A stretch of DNA of 64,000 bases from Xylophilus rhododendri (lineage in GTDB: Bacteria; Pseudomonadota; Gammaproteobacteria; Burkholderiales; Burkholderiaceae_C): contig NZ_CP047650.1 of assembly GCF_009906855.1 (NCBI RefSeq), forward strand, positions 4,216,001 to 4,280,000, read 5' to 3'. The position numbers and the translations under genes were made by a program. The notes below the pieces were generated by a model, which was not told the DNA's origin, did not search any database, and was given only the letters and a program-made list of their open reading frames with translations. Of this stretch, positions 1-9,231 are shown piece after piece; the stretch's first letter is position 1, and every line of letters starts with the position of its first letter.

Positions 1-79
1 TTTACGGTCAAGTCGGCTTGTAGCAAGCAAGCAACAGCACGGGGGAAATGCGCTGCAGTCCTACGGCAGGCGTACCGTT

Positions 80-108
80 TTGGCAACGACTTGGAAGACC
101 GCTATGGC
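80..108 (+). promoter_or_regulatory. Candidate sigma70 promoter of ompA
   Basis: TTGGCA at 80-85 and TATGGC at 103-108 are separated by 17 bases and lie 88 bases before the ompA start. The minus-10 hexamer is only a fair match. The rest of 1-195 shows no supported gene. A clear ribosome site, AGAGGAGAA, sits just before the ATG. Confidence 0.35.
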
Positions 109-195
109 ACAATCTTTTTCAGCGTTTTTGGTGATGGTCACTGATAACGTACAGGATCGCAGCGCGGCTGCGGCTTTTTCCCCAAGAGGAGAACC

Positions 196-861
196 ATGAA
201 GAAACTCAACAAAGTGGCGATGTTGTTTGCAGTCGCTGCGGTCGCCTCCACCGCTGGCGCTCAGACCACTGTGAATGCTGCCAACGGCGGCAACGTCGTC
301 GACAACTGGAAGAACGGCACCGGCGAACTCGTCTGGAAGAACGGCACGAACGAGCTGTGCTGGCGTGATGCCAGCTGGACGCCCGCCACCGCTGCTGCTG
401 GTTGCGACGGTGCCCTGGTGCCTGCTGCCGCTCCGGTTGCTCCTCCTGCCGTCCGTCCGGCTCCTCCGGTCGCTCCCGTGGCTCCGGTTCCGGCTGCTGC
501 CACCTCCAGCAAGGTCACCTTCGCTGCCGACGCCTTCTTCGACTTCGACAAGTCGGTTCTGAAGCCCGAAGGCAAGGCCAAGCTCGACGAGCTGGTCGGC
601 AAGACCAAGGACATCAACCTGGAAGTCATCATCGCCGTGGGTCACACCGACTCCGTGGGCACCGATGCATACAACCAGAAGCTGTCGGTTCGCCGCGCTG
701 AAGCCGTCAAGGCCTATCTCGTGTCCAAGGGCATCGAGAAGAACCGCGTCTACACCGAAGGCAAGGGCGAGAAGCAGCCGGTCGCGGACAACAAGACCGC
801 CGCTGGCCGCGCCAAGAACCGCCGCGTGGAAATCGAAGTGGTCGGTACCCGCGCCAAGTAA
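196..861 (+). CDS. OmpA-family outer-membrane / peptidoglycan-binding protein
   Basis: The product is 221 residues. Residues 1-22 are a typical signal peptide ending AGA. A short exported region with two cysteines follows (about 55 and 69), then a Pro/Ala/Val-rich hinge (about 75-105). Residues 110-221 form a C-terminal OmpA domain with FDFDKSVLKPEGK, GHTDSVGTDAYNQKLS and GRAKNRRVEIEV; the conserved Asp and Arg of this fold bind diaminopimelate in peptidoglycan. There is no room for the eight-stranded N-terminal barrel, so it is a short OmpA-like protein that probably tethers the envelope to the wall. It stands alone between a promoter and a strong terminator, and ubiG follows. Family assignment is firm; the exact role is inferred. 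Confidence 0.93.
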   Translation: MKKLNKVAMLFAVAAVASTAGAQTTVNAANGGNVVDNWKNGTGELVWKNGTNELCWRDASWTPATAAAGCDGALVPAAAPVAPPAVRPAPPVAPVAPVPAAATSSKVTFAADAFFDFDKSVLKPEGKAKLDELVGKTKDINLEVIIAVGHTDSVGTDAYNQKLSVRRAEAVKAYLVSKGIEKNRVYTEGKGEKQPVADNKTAAGRAKNRRVEIEVVGTRAK

Positions 862-880
862 TCCTTCATCGGATTTTGGA

Positions 881-916
881 AAAAGGCCCGCAGGCTCGCC
901 CTGCGGGCCTTTTCTT
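881..916 (+). terminator. Rho-independent terminator after ompA
   Basis: The inverted repeat AAAAGGCCCGCAGG / CCTGCGGGCCTTTT with a short loop ends in a T-rich run. It lies 20 bases past the ompA stop codon and before ubiG. Confidence 0.85.
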
Positions 917-939
917 TTGGCACGTGGGAAAATAGCCGA

Positions 940-1665
940 ATGCAAGAAACTTTGAATGCAGACCCGGCCGAGCTGGCCAAGTTCTCCGAATTGGCGCATC
1001 GCTGGTGGGATGCGGATGGCGAATTCAAACCGCTTCACCAGATCAATCCGCTGCGGCTGGGCTGGATCGACGGCCAGGCGCCGTTGAAAGGCCGCAAGGT
1101 GGTGGACGTGGGTTGCGGCGGCGGCATCCTGGCCGATGCGATGGCGCGCCGCGGTGCCGATGTGCTGGGCGTGGATCTGGCCGACAAGTCGCTGAAGGTC
1201 GCGCGCCTGCATGCGCTGGAGGCGGGCACGCCCGGCGTGCAGTACCGCAAGGTCAGCGCCGAAGCGCTGGCGGCCGAGCAGTCAGCCGCCTTCGATGTCG
1301 TGACCTGCATGGAAATGCTCGAACACGTGCCGGATCCGGCCTCGGTGGTGCGTGCATGCGCCACCATGGTCAAGCCCGGCGGCTGGGTGTTCTTCTCGAC
1401 CATCAACCGCAACGCCAAGTCATTCCTCATGGCGATCGTGGGCGCGGAGTACGTGATGCGCATGCTGCCCCGTGGCACCCATGAATACGCACGCATGATC
1501 CGGCCGAGCGAGCTCGCCGCTTTCTGCCGCGCGGCGGGGCTGGAGCTGCAGGGCTCGCGCGGACTCGAGTACAACCCGCTCAACCGCCGCTACAGCCTGA
1601 CGGCCGACACTGGCGTCAACTACATGATCGCCACCCGCCGTGCCGGCGGCCAGCAGGGGGTCTGA
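940..1665 (+). CDS. ubiG: Ubiquinone biosynthesis O-methyltransferase UbiG
   Basis: The product is 241 residues, the usual length for UbiG. The enzyme makes both O-methylations of ubiquinone synthesis using S-adenosylmethionine. The N-terminus has the family signature around [10 protein letters not shown] and INPLRLGWI. The SAM-binding glycine motif VDVGCGGG is at 55-62, and further class I methyltransferase motifs follow ([12 protein letters not shown] and [14 protein letters not shown]). The gene ends TGA one base before the ATG of gph, so the two are translationally coupled. The ubiG-gph pairing after ompA is common in Burkholderiales. Confidence 0.95.
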   Translation: MQETLNADPAELAKFSELAHRWWDADGEFKPLHQINPLRLGWIDGQAPLKGRKVVDVGCGGGILADAMARRGADVLGVDLADKSLKVARLHALEAGTPGVQYRKVSAEALAAEQSAAFDVVTCMEMLEHVPDPASVVRACATMVKPGGWVFFSTINRNAKSFLMAIVGAEYVMRMLPRGTHEYARMIRPSELAAFCRAAGLELQGSRGLEYNPLNRRYSLTADTGVNYMIATRRAGGQQGV

Positions 1666-1666
1666 G

Positions 1667-2332
1667 ATGTTCGGCAATCTCCATGCCGTGCTGTTCGACC
1701 TGGACGGTACCTTGATCGACAGCGCGCCCGACCTCGGTGGCGCCGCCGATGCCATGCGCCTGGCACGCGGCCTGCCCTCCCTGCCGCTCGATCGCTACCG
1801 TCCGATGTGCGGCGCGGGCGCCCGCGGCATGCTGGCCGTGGCCTTCGGCATGGCGCCGGAGCATGCGGATTTCGCCACCATGCGTGAGGAGTTCTTCCAG
1901 CGCTACGAGCAGCGCATGACCGAGAACACGCAGATCTTCGACGGCGTGGCCGAGATGGTCGAGGCACTGGCACAGCGCGGCCTGGCCTGGGGCATCGTGA
2001 CCAACAAGTCCCAGCGCTTCACCGGGCCGCTGCTTGGCACCGTGTCGGCGCTGGCGGGTGCCGCCACCGCGATCAGCGGCGACACCACGCCGCATGCCAA
2101 GCCGCATCCGGCCCCGCTGCTGGAGGCTTGCCGGCGCATGGATGTCGATCCCGCGCGCTGCATCTATGTCGGCGATGACGAGCGCGACATCGTGGCCGGC
2201 CGCGCCGCCGGCATGGGCACGGTCGCCGCCGCCTGGGGCTATCTGGGCAGCGCGACCGCCATCGAGGACTGGGGTGCGCATGCAATCGCTAAATCTCCGG
2301 CGCAGCTCTTGAAATTGCTGGATGCGGCGTAA
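1667..2332 (+). CDS. gph: Phosphoglycolate phosphatase (HAD superfamily)
   Basis: The product is 221 residues. HAD motif I is FDLDGTLID near residues 10-18, motif II is the VTNK segment, a lysine-containing motif III is HAKPHPAPL, and motif IV is YVGDDERD. The ATG at 1667 starts one base after the UbiG stop; longer readings in this frame lie inside ubiG and are not needed. The family removes phosphate from 2-phosphoglycolate formed during DNA repair. The placement next to ubiG supports Gph rather than a general HAD phosphatase, though substrate specificity cannot be read from sequence alone. Confidence 0.88.
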   Translation: MFGNLHAVLFDLDGTLIDSAPDLGGAADAMRLARGLPSLPLDRYRPMCGAGARGMLAVAFGMAPEHADFATMREEFFQRYEQRMTENTQIFDGVAEMVEALAQRGLAWGIVTNKSQRFTGPLLGTVSALAGAATAISGDTTPHAKPHPAPLLEACRRMDVDPARCIYVGDDERDIVAGRAAGMGTVAAAWGYLGSATAIEDWGAHAIAKSPAQLLKLLDAA

Positions 2333-2344
2333 AATGGTCCGCTT

Positions 2345-2786
2345 GGGGCTGCATTTGGTTTCGACGTGGGTTCGGATCCGCTGTGGTGCATGTCGAGCTC
2401 GGTGCGCTCGTAAATCAGACCGAAACAAGCTAATTGCCAACGCAAAAAGCACCGGGTTCTCCCGTGTTGCAGCAAACGACAGCCTCATCGCTGTCGCTGC
2501 CTAAGCACTAAGAACCTTCCGTCTCCTCGGAGACGGTCTCGCACCAGTTTGTCTACGGATTGGGTGCGGTTGAAGGCGCAAGCCTCCAGTCGTACAGCGG
2601 GGTAATTCACGCAGGCTGGGCTTCCCCCGGGTACCTTGGGGTGCGGCCGAGATCCAAGGGTGCTGGTGACGGGTGCAGCGTGCGACTGCGCGACATCCGC
2701 CATGAGACTCAAACCAGCTCGCTAAACATGTAGATCTGCGCGGTAAAGGCTTGCGGACGGGGGTTCGAATCCCCCCAGCTCCACCA
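2345..2786 (+). ncRNA. ssrA: tmRNA (ssrA)
   Basis: The 5' end GGGGCT pairs with AGCTCC near the 3' end to form a tRNA-like acceptor stem, and CCA is encoded at 2784-2786. The T-arm GGGGGTTCGAATCCCCC precedes it. The 5' segment has the conserved TTTCGACGTGGG of the D-like region. The tag reading frame begins at the likely resume codon GCA (2472-2474) and encodes ANDSLIAVAA, ending at TAA (2502-2504). tmRNA rescues stalled ribosomes and adds this proteolysis tag. The ends are set from the acceptor pairing and are accurate to a few bases. Confidence 0.95.
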
Positions 2787-2849
2787 CTCTCCGAAAGGGC
2801 AATCCGTTGTGCGCAACGGCTTGCCCTTTTCCTTTTTCATCGACGCTTC

Positions 2850-3602
2850 ATGCAGCAGCTTCAGGACATCCTCTATTCCCAAGGTTTCGGTACCCGCCGT
2901 GTGTGCGCCGGACTGGTCCAGCAAGGCCTGGTCGCGATAGGCGAGGGCGATGCGGCGGTGGTCTGCCGCGAGTCGGCCCAGCCCTTCGAGCCCGAGGGCC
3001 TGCGCCTGCGGGTGCAGGGCCGCGACTGGCAGGTCTTTGCCAAGGCCTACCTGATGCTGCACAAGCCCGCGGGCACCGAGTGTTCGCAAAAGCCGTCCAC
3101 CTATCCCAGCATCTACACCCTGCTGCCGGCGCCGCTGCGCCAGCGGCCGGCCAAGGGCGCGGTGCAGGGCGTGCAGGCCATCGGGCGTCTCGACCAGGAC
3201 ACGACCGGGCTGCTGCTCATGTCCGACGACGGCCAGTTCATCCACCGCATGGCCTCGCCCAAGCATCACCTGCCCAAGGTCTACGAGGTGACGGTCAAGC
3301 ATGCGCTGGAGACCAGCCAGGTCGAGCGCCTGCTGGCCGGCGTGGTGCTGGACGACGACCCGAAGCCGGTCGCCGCGACCGCTTGCGAGATCGTCGGCGA
3401 GCCGGGCCGTTCGCTGCACCTGCGCCTGACCCTCACCCAGGGCAAGTACCACCAGGTCAAACGCATGCTGGCGGCCGTTGGCAACCGGGTCGAGGGCCTG
3501 CACCGCTCGCGCATCGGCGGCCTGGTGCTGCCGCCGGACCTGGCACCCGGCCAATGGCGCTGGCTGCAGGCCGAAGACATGGCCTTGCTGAAATCCGCTT
3601 GA
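2850..3602 (+). CDS. 16S rRNA pseudouridine synthase, RsuA family
   Basis: The product is 250 residues. A short N-terminal S4-like RNA-binding segment (about 3-40) is followed by the catalytic domain with IGRLDQDTTGLLLMSDDG at 111-128, where Asp115 is the expected nucleophile. LMLHKPAG near 68-75 and GKYHQVKRMLAA near the C-terminus are also family hallmarks. RsuA converts U516 of 16S rRNA to pseudouridine. The ATG at 2850 gives the S4 start; the frame is open further upstream only because it runs through tmRNA. It may be read from the ssrA side, 63 bases downstream of the tmRNA end. Confidence 0.9.
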   Translation: MQQLQDILYSQGFGTRRVCAGLVQQGLVAIGEGDAAVVCRESAQPFEPEGLRLRVQGRDWQVFAKAYLMLHKPAGTECSQKPSTYPSIYTLLPAPLRQRPAKGAVQGVQAIGRLDQDTTGLLLMSDDGQFIHRMASPKHHLPKVYEVTVKHALETSQVERLLAGVVLDDDPKPVAATACEIVGEPGRSLHLRLTLTQGKYHQVKRMLAAVGNRVEGLHRSRIGGLVLPPDLAPGQWRWLQAEDMALLKSA

Positions 3603-3698
3603 CCCAAGTCAAGCCGGGCGTTTGTTACGACTGCCGCTGAACCTTCGCCCGAATCCCGCCCCTTACACTCTCCGGTTGCCTTGCCACTGCGCCACTCG

Positions 3699-4700
3699 AT
3701 GTTGATTGCTCGTTCTCTCGCCCGCAGCACCGCATTCGCGCTTGCTGCACTGTTTGCCAGCCTTGCCCATGCGGAGCCCGCCCTGCCGGTTCTGCGTACA
3801 CCCATCTTCGTGCTGAACTCGCTCGACGCCAGCGTCAGCGTGATCGACCCGGCGACCTGGACCGAGAAGGAGCGCATCCCCACCGGCAAGGAACCGCATC
3901 ACCTCTACCTGACGCCGGACGAGAAATCGATCATCGTCGCCAACGCGCTGTCGGATTCGCTGACCTTCCTGGACCCGCGCACGGCCCAGGTCCAGCGCAC
4001 GGTGCGCGGCATCGTCGATCCCTACCAGCTGCAGTTCTCGCCCGACATGAAGTGGTTCGTGACGGCCGCCAACCGGCTGAACCACGTCGACATCTATCGC
4101 TGGGACGGCCAGGACTTCACCCTGGCCAAACGTGTCGCCACCGGCAAGACGCCCAGCCATCTCTTCATCGACAGCAAGAGCCAGACCCTGTATTCCTCCA
4201 TGCAGGACAGCGACGAACTGGTCGCCATCGACATGGCCACACAGGCGATCAAGTGGCGCACCAAGACCGGCGCCATGCCGGCCGACGTGTTCGTGGCGCC
4301 GGACGACCGCACGCTCTTCCTGGGCCTGACCGGCAGCGATGGCGTGGAGGTATACGACGTGGGCGGGCCGCAGCCGAAGTTCCTGCGCAAGATCGCCACC
4401 GGCCGTGGCGCGCACGCGTTTCGTGGCGCTGGCGACGGCCGCCATCTCTTCGTCAGCAACCGGGTGGCCAACACCATCAGCAAGATCGACATGCAGACCC
4501 AGACCGTGCTGGCCAGCTACCCTGCGCCAGGCGGCCCGGACTGCATGGACCTGACGGCCGATGGGCGTTTCATCCTGGTCACCTCGCGCTGGGCGCGCAA
4601 GTTCACCGTGGTCGACACGGTGACTTCGAAGGTGGTGATGCAGGTACCCGTGGGCCGCTCGCCGCACGGTGTCTGGACGCTGGAACATGCGCGGCGTTAA
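3699..4700 (+). CDS. Exported YVTN-family beta-propeller protein (YncE-like)
   Basis: The product is 333 residues. Residues 1-25 form a signal peptide ending AHA. The rest repeats a 40-residue blade pattern typical of YVTN/surface-layer propellers, for example VFVAPDDRTLFLGLTGSDG and LFVSNRVANTISKID. Such proteins are periplasmic binding or scaffold propellers with no conserved active site. ATG 3699 was chosen over an upstream TTG because it begins a clean signal peptide. The stop overlaps the next gene by 14 bases, so it forms a two-gene unit with the deacetylase. The function of the pair is not known. Confidence 0.8.
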   Translation: MLIARSLARSTAFALAALFASLAHAEPALPVLRTPIFVLNSLDASVSVIDPATWTEKERIPTGKEPHHLYLTPDEKSIIVANALSDSLTFLDPRTAQVQRTVRGIVDPYQLQFSPDMKWFVTAANRLNHVDIYRWDGQDFTLAKRVATGKTPSHLFIDSKSQTLYSSMQDSDELVAIDMATQAIKWRTKTGAMPADVFVAPDDRTLFLGLTGSDGVEVYDVGGPQPKFLRKIATGRGAHAFRGAGDGRHLFVSNRVANTISKIDMQTQTVLASYPAPGGPDCMDLTADGRFILVTSRWARKFTVVDTVTSKVVMQVPVGRSPHGVWTLEHARR

Positions 4701-5472
4701 GCCGCTGCTGCTGGCGCTGGCGGCGGTCTGCGCCACGGCCGGTGCGGCCACCTGCGACAAGCCCGTCTACCTGACCTTCGACACCGGCCACATGGGCATC
4801 GCGCCCCTGGTCGCCGATGTACTCAGGCGCGAGCAGGTCCACGTCACCTTCTTCGGCGCCAACGAGCCCACGAAGGAGGGCGACGGCAGCCTGGGCGATT
4901 ACTGGGCGCCCTGGTGGAAGGCGCGTGCCGCCGAGGGCCACGAATTCGCCTCCCACACCTACGACCACGCCTACTGGCGCGGCGATGTCAAAGGTAGCCG
5001 GCCGGTGAAGTTCCGCCTGCGTCCGAGCGCCGGCCCGCAGTCCGGCAAGGAATCGGTGGTGGATGCCGCCGCCTACTGCGCCGAGATCCAGCGCGCCGAA
5101 GACCGCATGCAGGCCATGACCGGCCGCAAGCCCCTGCCGCTGTTCCGCGCCCCGGGCGGCAAGACTTCGCCGGCGCTGCTGGCGGCGGCGCGCCAGTGCG
5201 GTTATGCCCATGTAGGCTGGGCGCCCGCGGGTTTCCTGGGCGACGAACTGCCGAGCGAGACCTTCAGCAACAAGGCCCTGCTCGACAAGGCCCTGCGCGA
5301 CATCCGCCCCGGCGATGTGCTGCTGGCCCACCTGGGCATCTGGTCGCGCAAGGACCCGTGGGCGCCGGCCAATCTCGAACCGCTGATCCAGGGCCTCAAG
5401 CAGCGCGGCTTCTGCTTCGCCACCCTGCGTGAACATCCCGACTACCGGGCCTGGATCGCGCAGCATCCCTGA
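4687..5472 (+). CDS. Exported polysaccharide deacetylase (NodB domain) with altered motif 1
   Basis: The product is 261 residues with a signal peptide ending near residue 20. NodB homology motifs are visible: motif 1 TFDTGH (30-35), motif 2 SHTYDH (89-94), motif 3 RAPGG (154-158) and a C-terminal HLGIW motif. The family removes N- or O-acetyl groups from polysaccharides or peptidoglycan in the periplasm. In the usual motif 1 (TFDDG) the second Asp binds the metal; here it is Thr33, although both motif 2 histidines remain. It overlaps the propeller gene upstream, so the two proteins probably work together. Catalytic activity is uncertain. Confidence 0.82.
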   Translation: MRGVKPLLLALAAVCATAGAATCDKPVYLTFDTGHMGIAPLVADVLRREQVHVTFFGANEPTKEGDGSLGDYWAPWWKARAAEGHEFASHTYDHAYWRGDVKGSRPVKFRLRPSAGPQSGKESVVDAAAYCAEIQRAEDRMQAMTGRKPLPLFRAPGGKTSPALLAAARQCGYAHVGWAPAGFLGDELPSETFSNKALLDKALRDIRPGDVLLAHLGIWSRKDPWAPANLEPLIQGLKQRGFCFATLREHPDYRAWIAQHP

Positions 5473-5512
5473 ATCCGCCTGAACCGTTTGTCCGTTCGCG
5501 ACTCCACAGCAC

Positions 5513-6553
5513 ATGGAATTTTTCGCCAACGTCTTCTCCGTCGCCCAGCAGTGGCTGTTCGAAACCGTGGTCCAGCCGCTGATGTTCATGCTGGGCATGT
5601 CCGGCATGATCGAGGACGCCTATGACGGCACCGGCTGGCTGCTGATCGGCCTGATCGAGGTGGCGATCCTGATCGTGGTGATCGGCCCGCTGCAGCGCTG
5701 GCGGCCGGCCGAGCCGGTGCGCGACCGGCGGGCGATCCGGGTGGACATCCTCTACACCCTCATCTACCGGGTCGGGCTGTTCCGGGTGGTGCTCTTCCTG
5801 GCGGTGCAGCCCTGGTTCGACGAGCTGTTCGGCTGGCTGCGGGTGAACGGCCTGCGCACTTTCCAGCTCGACGACCTGTGGCCGGGCGTGACCGACATCG
5901 CCGTGGTCAGCCTGCTGCTCTACATCCTGGTTTTCGACTTCCTGGAATACTGGATTCACCGCGGCCAGCACCAGCTCGAATGGTGGTGGAAGCTGCATGC
6001 GCTGCACCACTCGCAACGCCAGATGACCATGTGGAGCGACAACCGCAACCACCTGCTCGACGCGGTGCTGCACGATGCGATCGTGGTGGTGGTGGCGCAG
6101 CTGATCGGCGTGCAGCCCAGCCAGTTCATCGCGGTGGTGGTGCTCTCGCAGCTCAGCGAGAGCCTGCAGCATGCCAACCTGCGGGTCTGGTTCGGCCGCA
6201 TCGGCGAGCGGCTGTGGGTCAGCCCGCGGTTCCATCGCCGGCACCACAACATCGGCGTCGGCCACGAATGGCCGCTGGCGGCCGACGATGCCGCCGCCCG
6301 CAACACGCCGCGCGGCGGTCACGAAGGCGACGGCATCCCGCCGGTCGGCACGGCCTACGGCGGCTGCAACTTCGGCGTGCTGCTGCCCTGGTGGGACATG
6401 CTGTTCCGCACGGCAGACTTCACCATCCGCTTCGACCCCACCGGCATCCGCGACCAGGTCGAGCCCGACGAACACGGCCGGGTGCGCGATTACGGCGAGG
6501 GCTTCTGGGTGCAACAGTGGCTGGGCGTCAAGCGGCTGTTCGGCCGCGGCTAG
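5513..6553 (+). CDS. Fatty-acid hydroxylase / sterol desaturase superfamily membrane protein
   Basis: The product is 346 residues with membrane segments near 42-60, 80-100 and 128-147. It carries the three histidine boxes of di-iron membrane oxygenases: HRGQH (149-153), HALHH (162-166) and HRRHH (241-245). Members hydroxylate or desaturate lipids or sterol-like substrates using oxygen. There is a 40-base gap after the deacetylase. The substrate cannot be inferred. Confidence 0.85.
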   Translation: MEFFANVFSVAQQWLFETVVQPLMFMLGMSGMIEDAYDGTGWLLIGLIEVAILIVVIGPLQRWRPAEPVRDRRAIRVDILYTLIYRVGLFRVVLFLAVQPWFDELFGWLRVNGLRTFQLDDLWPGVTDIAVVSLLLYILVFDFLEYWIHRGQHQLEWWWKLHALHHSQRQMTMWSDNRNHLLDAVLHDAIVVVVAQLIGVQPSQFIAVVVLSQLSESLQHANLRVWFGRIGERLWVSPRFHRRHHNIGVGHEWPLAADDAAARNTPRGGHEGDGIPPVGTAYGGCNFGVLLPWWDMLFRTADFTIRFDPTGIRDQVEPDEHGRVRDYGEGFWVQQWLGVKRLFGRG

Positions 6554-6622
6554 GAGCCTGGGGCAGGCAGGCGGCAAGACCGCTGCAAGGCAGGCGTCAC
6601 CGGCTCGGGCTAGGATGCCGGG

Positions 6623-7471
6623 ATGACGACCTCCCAGACCCTCCCCACGGACGGCAAGCCGCCCGTCTTCGGCCTCATCATCGTCGGCGATGAGATTCTG
6701 TCGGGCAAACGTGCGGACAAGCACATGCCCAAGCTCATCGAATTGCTCTCGGCCCGCGGCCTGCAGCTGTCGTGGGCCGACTATGTGGGGGACTCGCCCG
6801 AACGCCTGACGGCCACGCTCCAGCGGGCCTTCGCCAGCGGGGATGCGGTCTTCAGCTGCGGCGGCATCGGCGCCACGCCGGATGACCACACCCGGCAGTC
6901 CGCTGCAAAGGCCCTCGGCCAGGAACTGGTGCTGCATCCGCAGGCCGAGAAGCTGATCCTCGAACGCGTGCAGGACGTCGCCCGGGAAAGCGGCCTGCCT
7001 TACGAGCCCGAGCGGGCCGACAACCAGCACCGGCTCAACATGGGTGTGTTTCCGCAGAGCGCCCGCATCATTCCCAACCCCTACAACAAGATCCCCGGCT
7101 TCAGCTGCAAGGGTCCGGGCGGCGGCGAGGTGCACTGCGTGCCGGGTTTCCCGGTGATGGCCTGGCCGATGATGGAATGGGTGCTGGAAGACCGCTACTC
7201 GGCCTTCTTCCACCGCAGCACCTTCGAGGAGCGTTCCATCGTCGTCTACGGCGCGATGGAGTCCCTGTTGACCCCCCTCATGGTGCGTATCGAAGCCGAC
7301 CATGCCGAGGTCAAGGTGTTCAGCCTGCCCAGCATGGACCATCCTGTGCACGGCCGGCACATCGAGCTGGGCGTCAAGGGAGAGGCAGCCGCCGCCCGTG
7401 CGGCCTATCCCGCGCTGCTGGCCGGCCTGCATGTGCTGGGCGCCAAATTGGGCCCCGAAATGGTGCGATAG
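6623..7471 (+). CDS. Molybdopterin-binding domain protein (CinA N-terminal / MoaB-MogA type)
   Basis: The product is 282 residues. The N-terminal half is a MoCF_biosynth fold beginning [14 protein letters not shown] (about 17-30), with the characteristic [13 protein letters not shown] loop at 78-90. The C-terminal half lacks the amidase domain of full CinA. Such stand-alone proteins are annotated as competence/damage-inducible CinA-like or molybdopterin-binding proteins; their reaction is poorly defined. The ATG follows a small gap after the hydroxylase. glnA lies downstream with its own promoter. Confidence 0.82.
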   Translation: MTTSQTLPTDGKPPVFGLIIVGDEILSGKRADKHMPKLIELLSARGLQLSWADYVGDSPERLTATLQRAFASGDAVFSCGGIGATPDDHTRQSAAKALGQELVLHPQAEKLILERVQDVARESGLPYEPERADNQHRLNMGVFPQSARIIPNPYNKIPGFSCKGPGGGEVHCVPGFPVMAWPMMEWVLEDRYSAFFHRSTFEERSIVVYGAMESLLTPLMVRIEADHAEVKVFSLPSMDHPVHGRHIELGVKGEAAAARAAYPALLAGLHVLGAKLGPEMVR

Positions 7472-7474
7472 ACG

Positions 7475-7514
7475 GGTGTCATATTGGTGCGTCGCCATTG
7501 CGCCAAAAGCGTGC
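7475..7514 (+). promoter_or_regulatory. Candidate tandem NtrC-binding sites upstream of glnA
   Basis: GCGC-N7-GTGC at 7500-7514 differs at one base from the enteric NtrC pattern GCAC-N7-GTGC. A second, weaker half-site with ATATTGGTGC ends at 7490. The two are about 24 bases apart and roughly 100 bases upstream of the sigma54 element, the usual enhancer position. Confidence 0.4.
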
Positions 7515-7575
7515 ATTTTTCTCTGCCGACACAGGCACAATGCCGCGCTGGTGGCATGGCCTTGTGCACCAGCTT

Positions 7576-7591
7576 TGGCACAGAAACTGCA
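7576..7591 (+). promoter_or_regulatory. Sigma54 promoter of glnA
   Basis: TGGCAC at 7576-7581 and CTGCA at 7587-7591 place GG and GC exactly ten bases apart, matching the minus-24/minus-12 consensus apart from one T-to-C change. It lies 52 bases before the glnA ATG. NtrB and NtrC, the expected regulators, are encoded just downstream. Confidence 0.65.
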
Positions 7592-7643
7592 TCCGCCTCC
7601 TGCCAGCCTTACCAACGAGCATTCAACTTTCTGGAGATTCCTG

Positions 7644-9059
7644 ATGGCCAAGACCGTCGCAGACGTGATCAAGATGGTGAAAGAGAACGAAGTCAAGTTT
7701 GTTGACTTCCGCTTCACCGATACCCGCGGCAAAGAACAACACGTCACCGTGCCGGTTTCGGCCTTCGACGAAGACAAGTTCACCTCCGGCCACGCTTTCG
7801 ACGGCTCGTCCATCGCCGGCTGGAAGGGCATCGAGGCTTCGGACATGCAGCTCATGCCCGACCCGAACACCGCCAACATCGACCCCTTCTTCGAAGAGCC
7901 GACGCTGATCCTGACCTGCGACGTGATCGACCCGGTCGACGGCAAGGCCTACGAACGCGATCCCCGCTCCCTGGCCAAGCGCGCCGAAGCCTACATGAAG
8001 GCTTCCGGCCTGGGCGACACCGCCTACTTCGGACCGGAACCCGAATTCTTCGTCTTCGACAGCGTGCGCTGGAAGAACGACATGTCCGGCTGCTTCGTCA
8101 AGATCGACTCGGAAGAGGCGTCCTGGAACAGCGACAAGGAATACGAACACGGCAACACCGGCCATCGTCCGGCGGTCAAGGGCGGCTACTTCCCGGTGCC
8201 CCCGGTCGACAGCTTCCAGGACATGCGCTCGGAAATGTGCTTGGTGCTCGAAGGCCTGGGCATCCCGGTCGAAGTGCATCACCATGAAGTGGCCAACGCC
8301 GGCCAGATGGAACTCGGCACCAAGTTCAGCACGCTGATCCAGCGCGCCGACTGGGTCCAGCTGCAGAAGTACGTGATCCAGAACGTGGCCCATGCCTACG
8401 GCAAGACCGCCACCTTCATGCCCAAGCCCATCGTCGGCGACAACGGCTCCGGCATGCACGTGCACCAGTCGGTGTGGAAAGACGGCAAGAACCTGTTCGC
8501 CGGCGACGGCTATGCAGGCCTGTCGGACTTCGCCCTGTACTACATCGGCGGCATCATCAAGCACGCCCGTGCCCTGAACGCCATCACCAACCCCGGCACC
8601 AACAGCTACAAGCGCCTGGTGCCCGGCTTCGAAGCCCCGGTGAAGCTGGCCTACTCGGCCAAGAACCGCTCGGCCTCGATCCGCATCCCCTTCGTGGCCA
8701 ACCCCAAGGGCCGCCGCGTGGAAGCGCGTTTCCCCGATCCGCTGATGAACCCCTACCTGGGCTTCGCGGCCCTGCTGATGGCGGGCCTGGACGGCGTCGA
8801 GAACAAGATCCACCCGGGCGAAGCCGCCACCAAGGATCTCTACCATCTGCCGCCGGAAGAAGACGCGCTGATCCCCACCGTCTGCCACAGCCTGGACCAG
8901 GCCCTGGAACACCTGGACAAGGACCGCGCCTTCCTGACCAAGGGCGGCGTGTTCACCGACTCCTACATCGATGCCTACATCGACCTGAAGATGCAGGAAG
9001 TCACGCGTTTCCGCATGGCCACCCACCCGGTGGAATTCGACATGTACTACTCGCTGTAA
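7644..9059 (+). CDS. glnA: Glutamine synthetase, type I
   Basis: The product is 471 residues, standard for class I-beta. It makes glutamine from glutamate, ammonia and ATP in the cytoplasm and is the main nitrogen-assimilation enzyme. The beta-grasp region has [12 protein letters not shown], the catalytic region has [10 protein letters not shown] and [16 protein letters not shown], and the ATP site has [14 protein letters not shown]. The adenylylation site lies in LYHLPPEE with Tyr at residue 400, so GlnE control is expected. The ATG follows GGAGATT. Transcription is probably by the sigma54 element upstream under NtrC. Confidence 0.98.
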   Translation: MAKTVADVIKMVKENEVKFVDFRFTDTRGKEQHVTVPVSAFDEDKFTSGHAFDGSSIAGWKGIEASDMQLMPDPNTANIDPFFEEPTLILTCDVIDPVDGKAYERDPRSLAKRAEAYMKASGLGDTAYFGPEPEFFVFDSVRWKNDMSGCFVKIDSEEASWNSDKEYEHGNTGHRPAVKGGYFPVPPVDSFQDMRSEMCLVLEGLGIPVEVHHHEVANAGQMELGTKFSTLIQRADWVQLQKYVIQNVAHAYGKTATFMPKPIVGDNGSGMHVHQSVWKDGKNLFAGDGYAGLSDFALYYIGGIIKHARALNAITNPGTNSYKRLVPGFEAPVKLAYSAKNRSASIRIPFVANPKGRRVEARFPDPLMNPYLGFAALLMAGLDGVENKIHPGEAATKDLYHLPPEEDALIPTVCHSLDQALEHLDKDRAFLTKGGVFTDSYIDAYIDLKMQEVTRFRMATHPVEFDMYYSL

Positions 9060-9090
9060 GGCGAGCCGTCCGCTTCGGCGGACGTGCGAC

Positions 9091-9120
9091 AGGGGCGGCT
9101 TCGGCCGCCCTTTTTCTTTT
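9091..9120 (+). terminator. Rho-independent terminator after glnA
   Basis: GGGGCGGC-TTCG-GCCGCCCT followed by TTTTCTTTT: a stable tetraloop stem with a T-run, 32 bases after the glnA stop codon. Confidence 0.88.
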
Positions 9121-9231
9121 CTGCAGCGGTACGGGTCGTCGATGGGTGGCGCCGCCGCGTTAAGACGGCTTTGAACGCGGCGCGGCCGAATGGCGCCATA
9201 CTGCCGGGTTCCAGCGCGGAGCAACTTTTCG

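Noticed and set aside
61..1212. Long leftward open frame opposite ompA and ubiG
   Set aside because: It is the antisense shadow of two certain genes in high-GC DNA; its protein has no family features or start signals.
5396..7945. 849-codon leftward frame across the hydroxylase, molybdopterin-domain and glnA genes
   Set aside because: It covers three well-supported genes on the other strand and is His/Gln/Arg-rich, as expected of a shadow frame.
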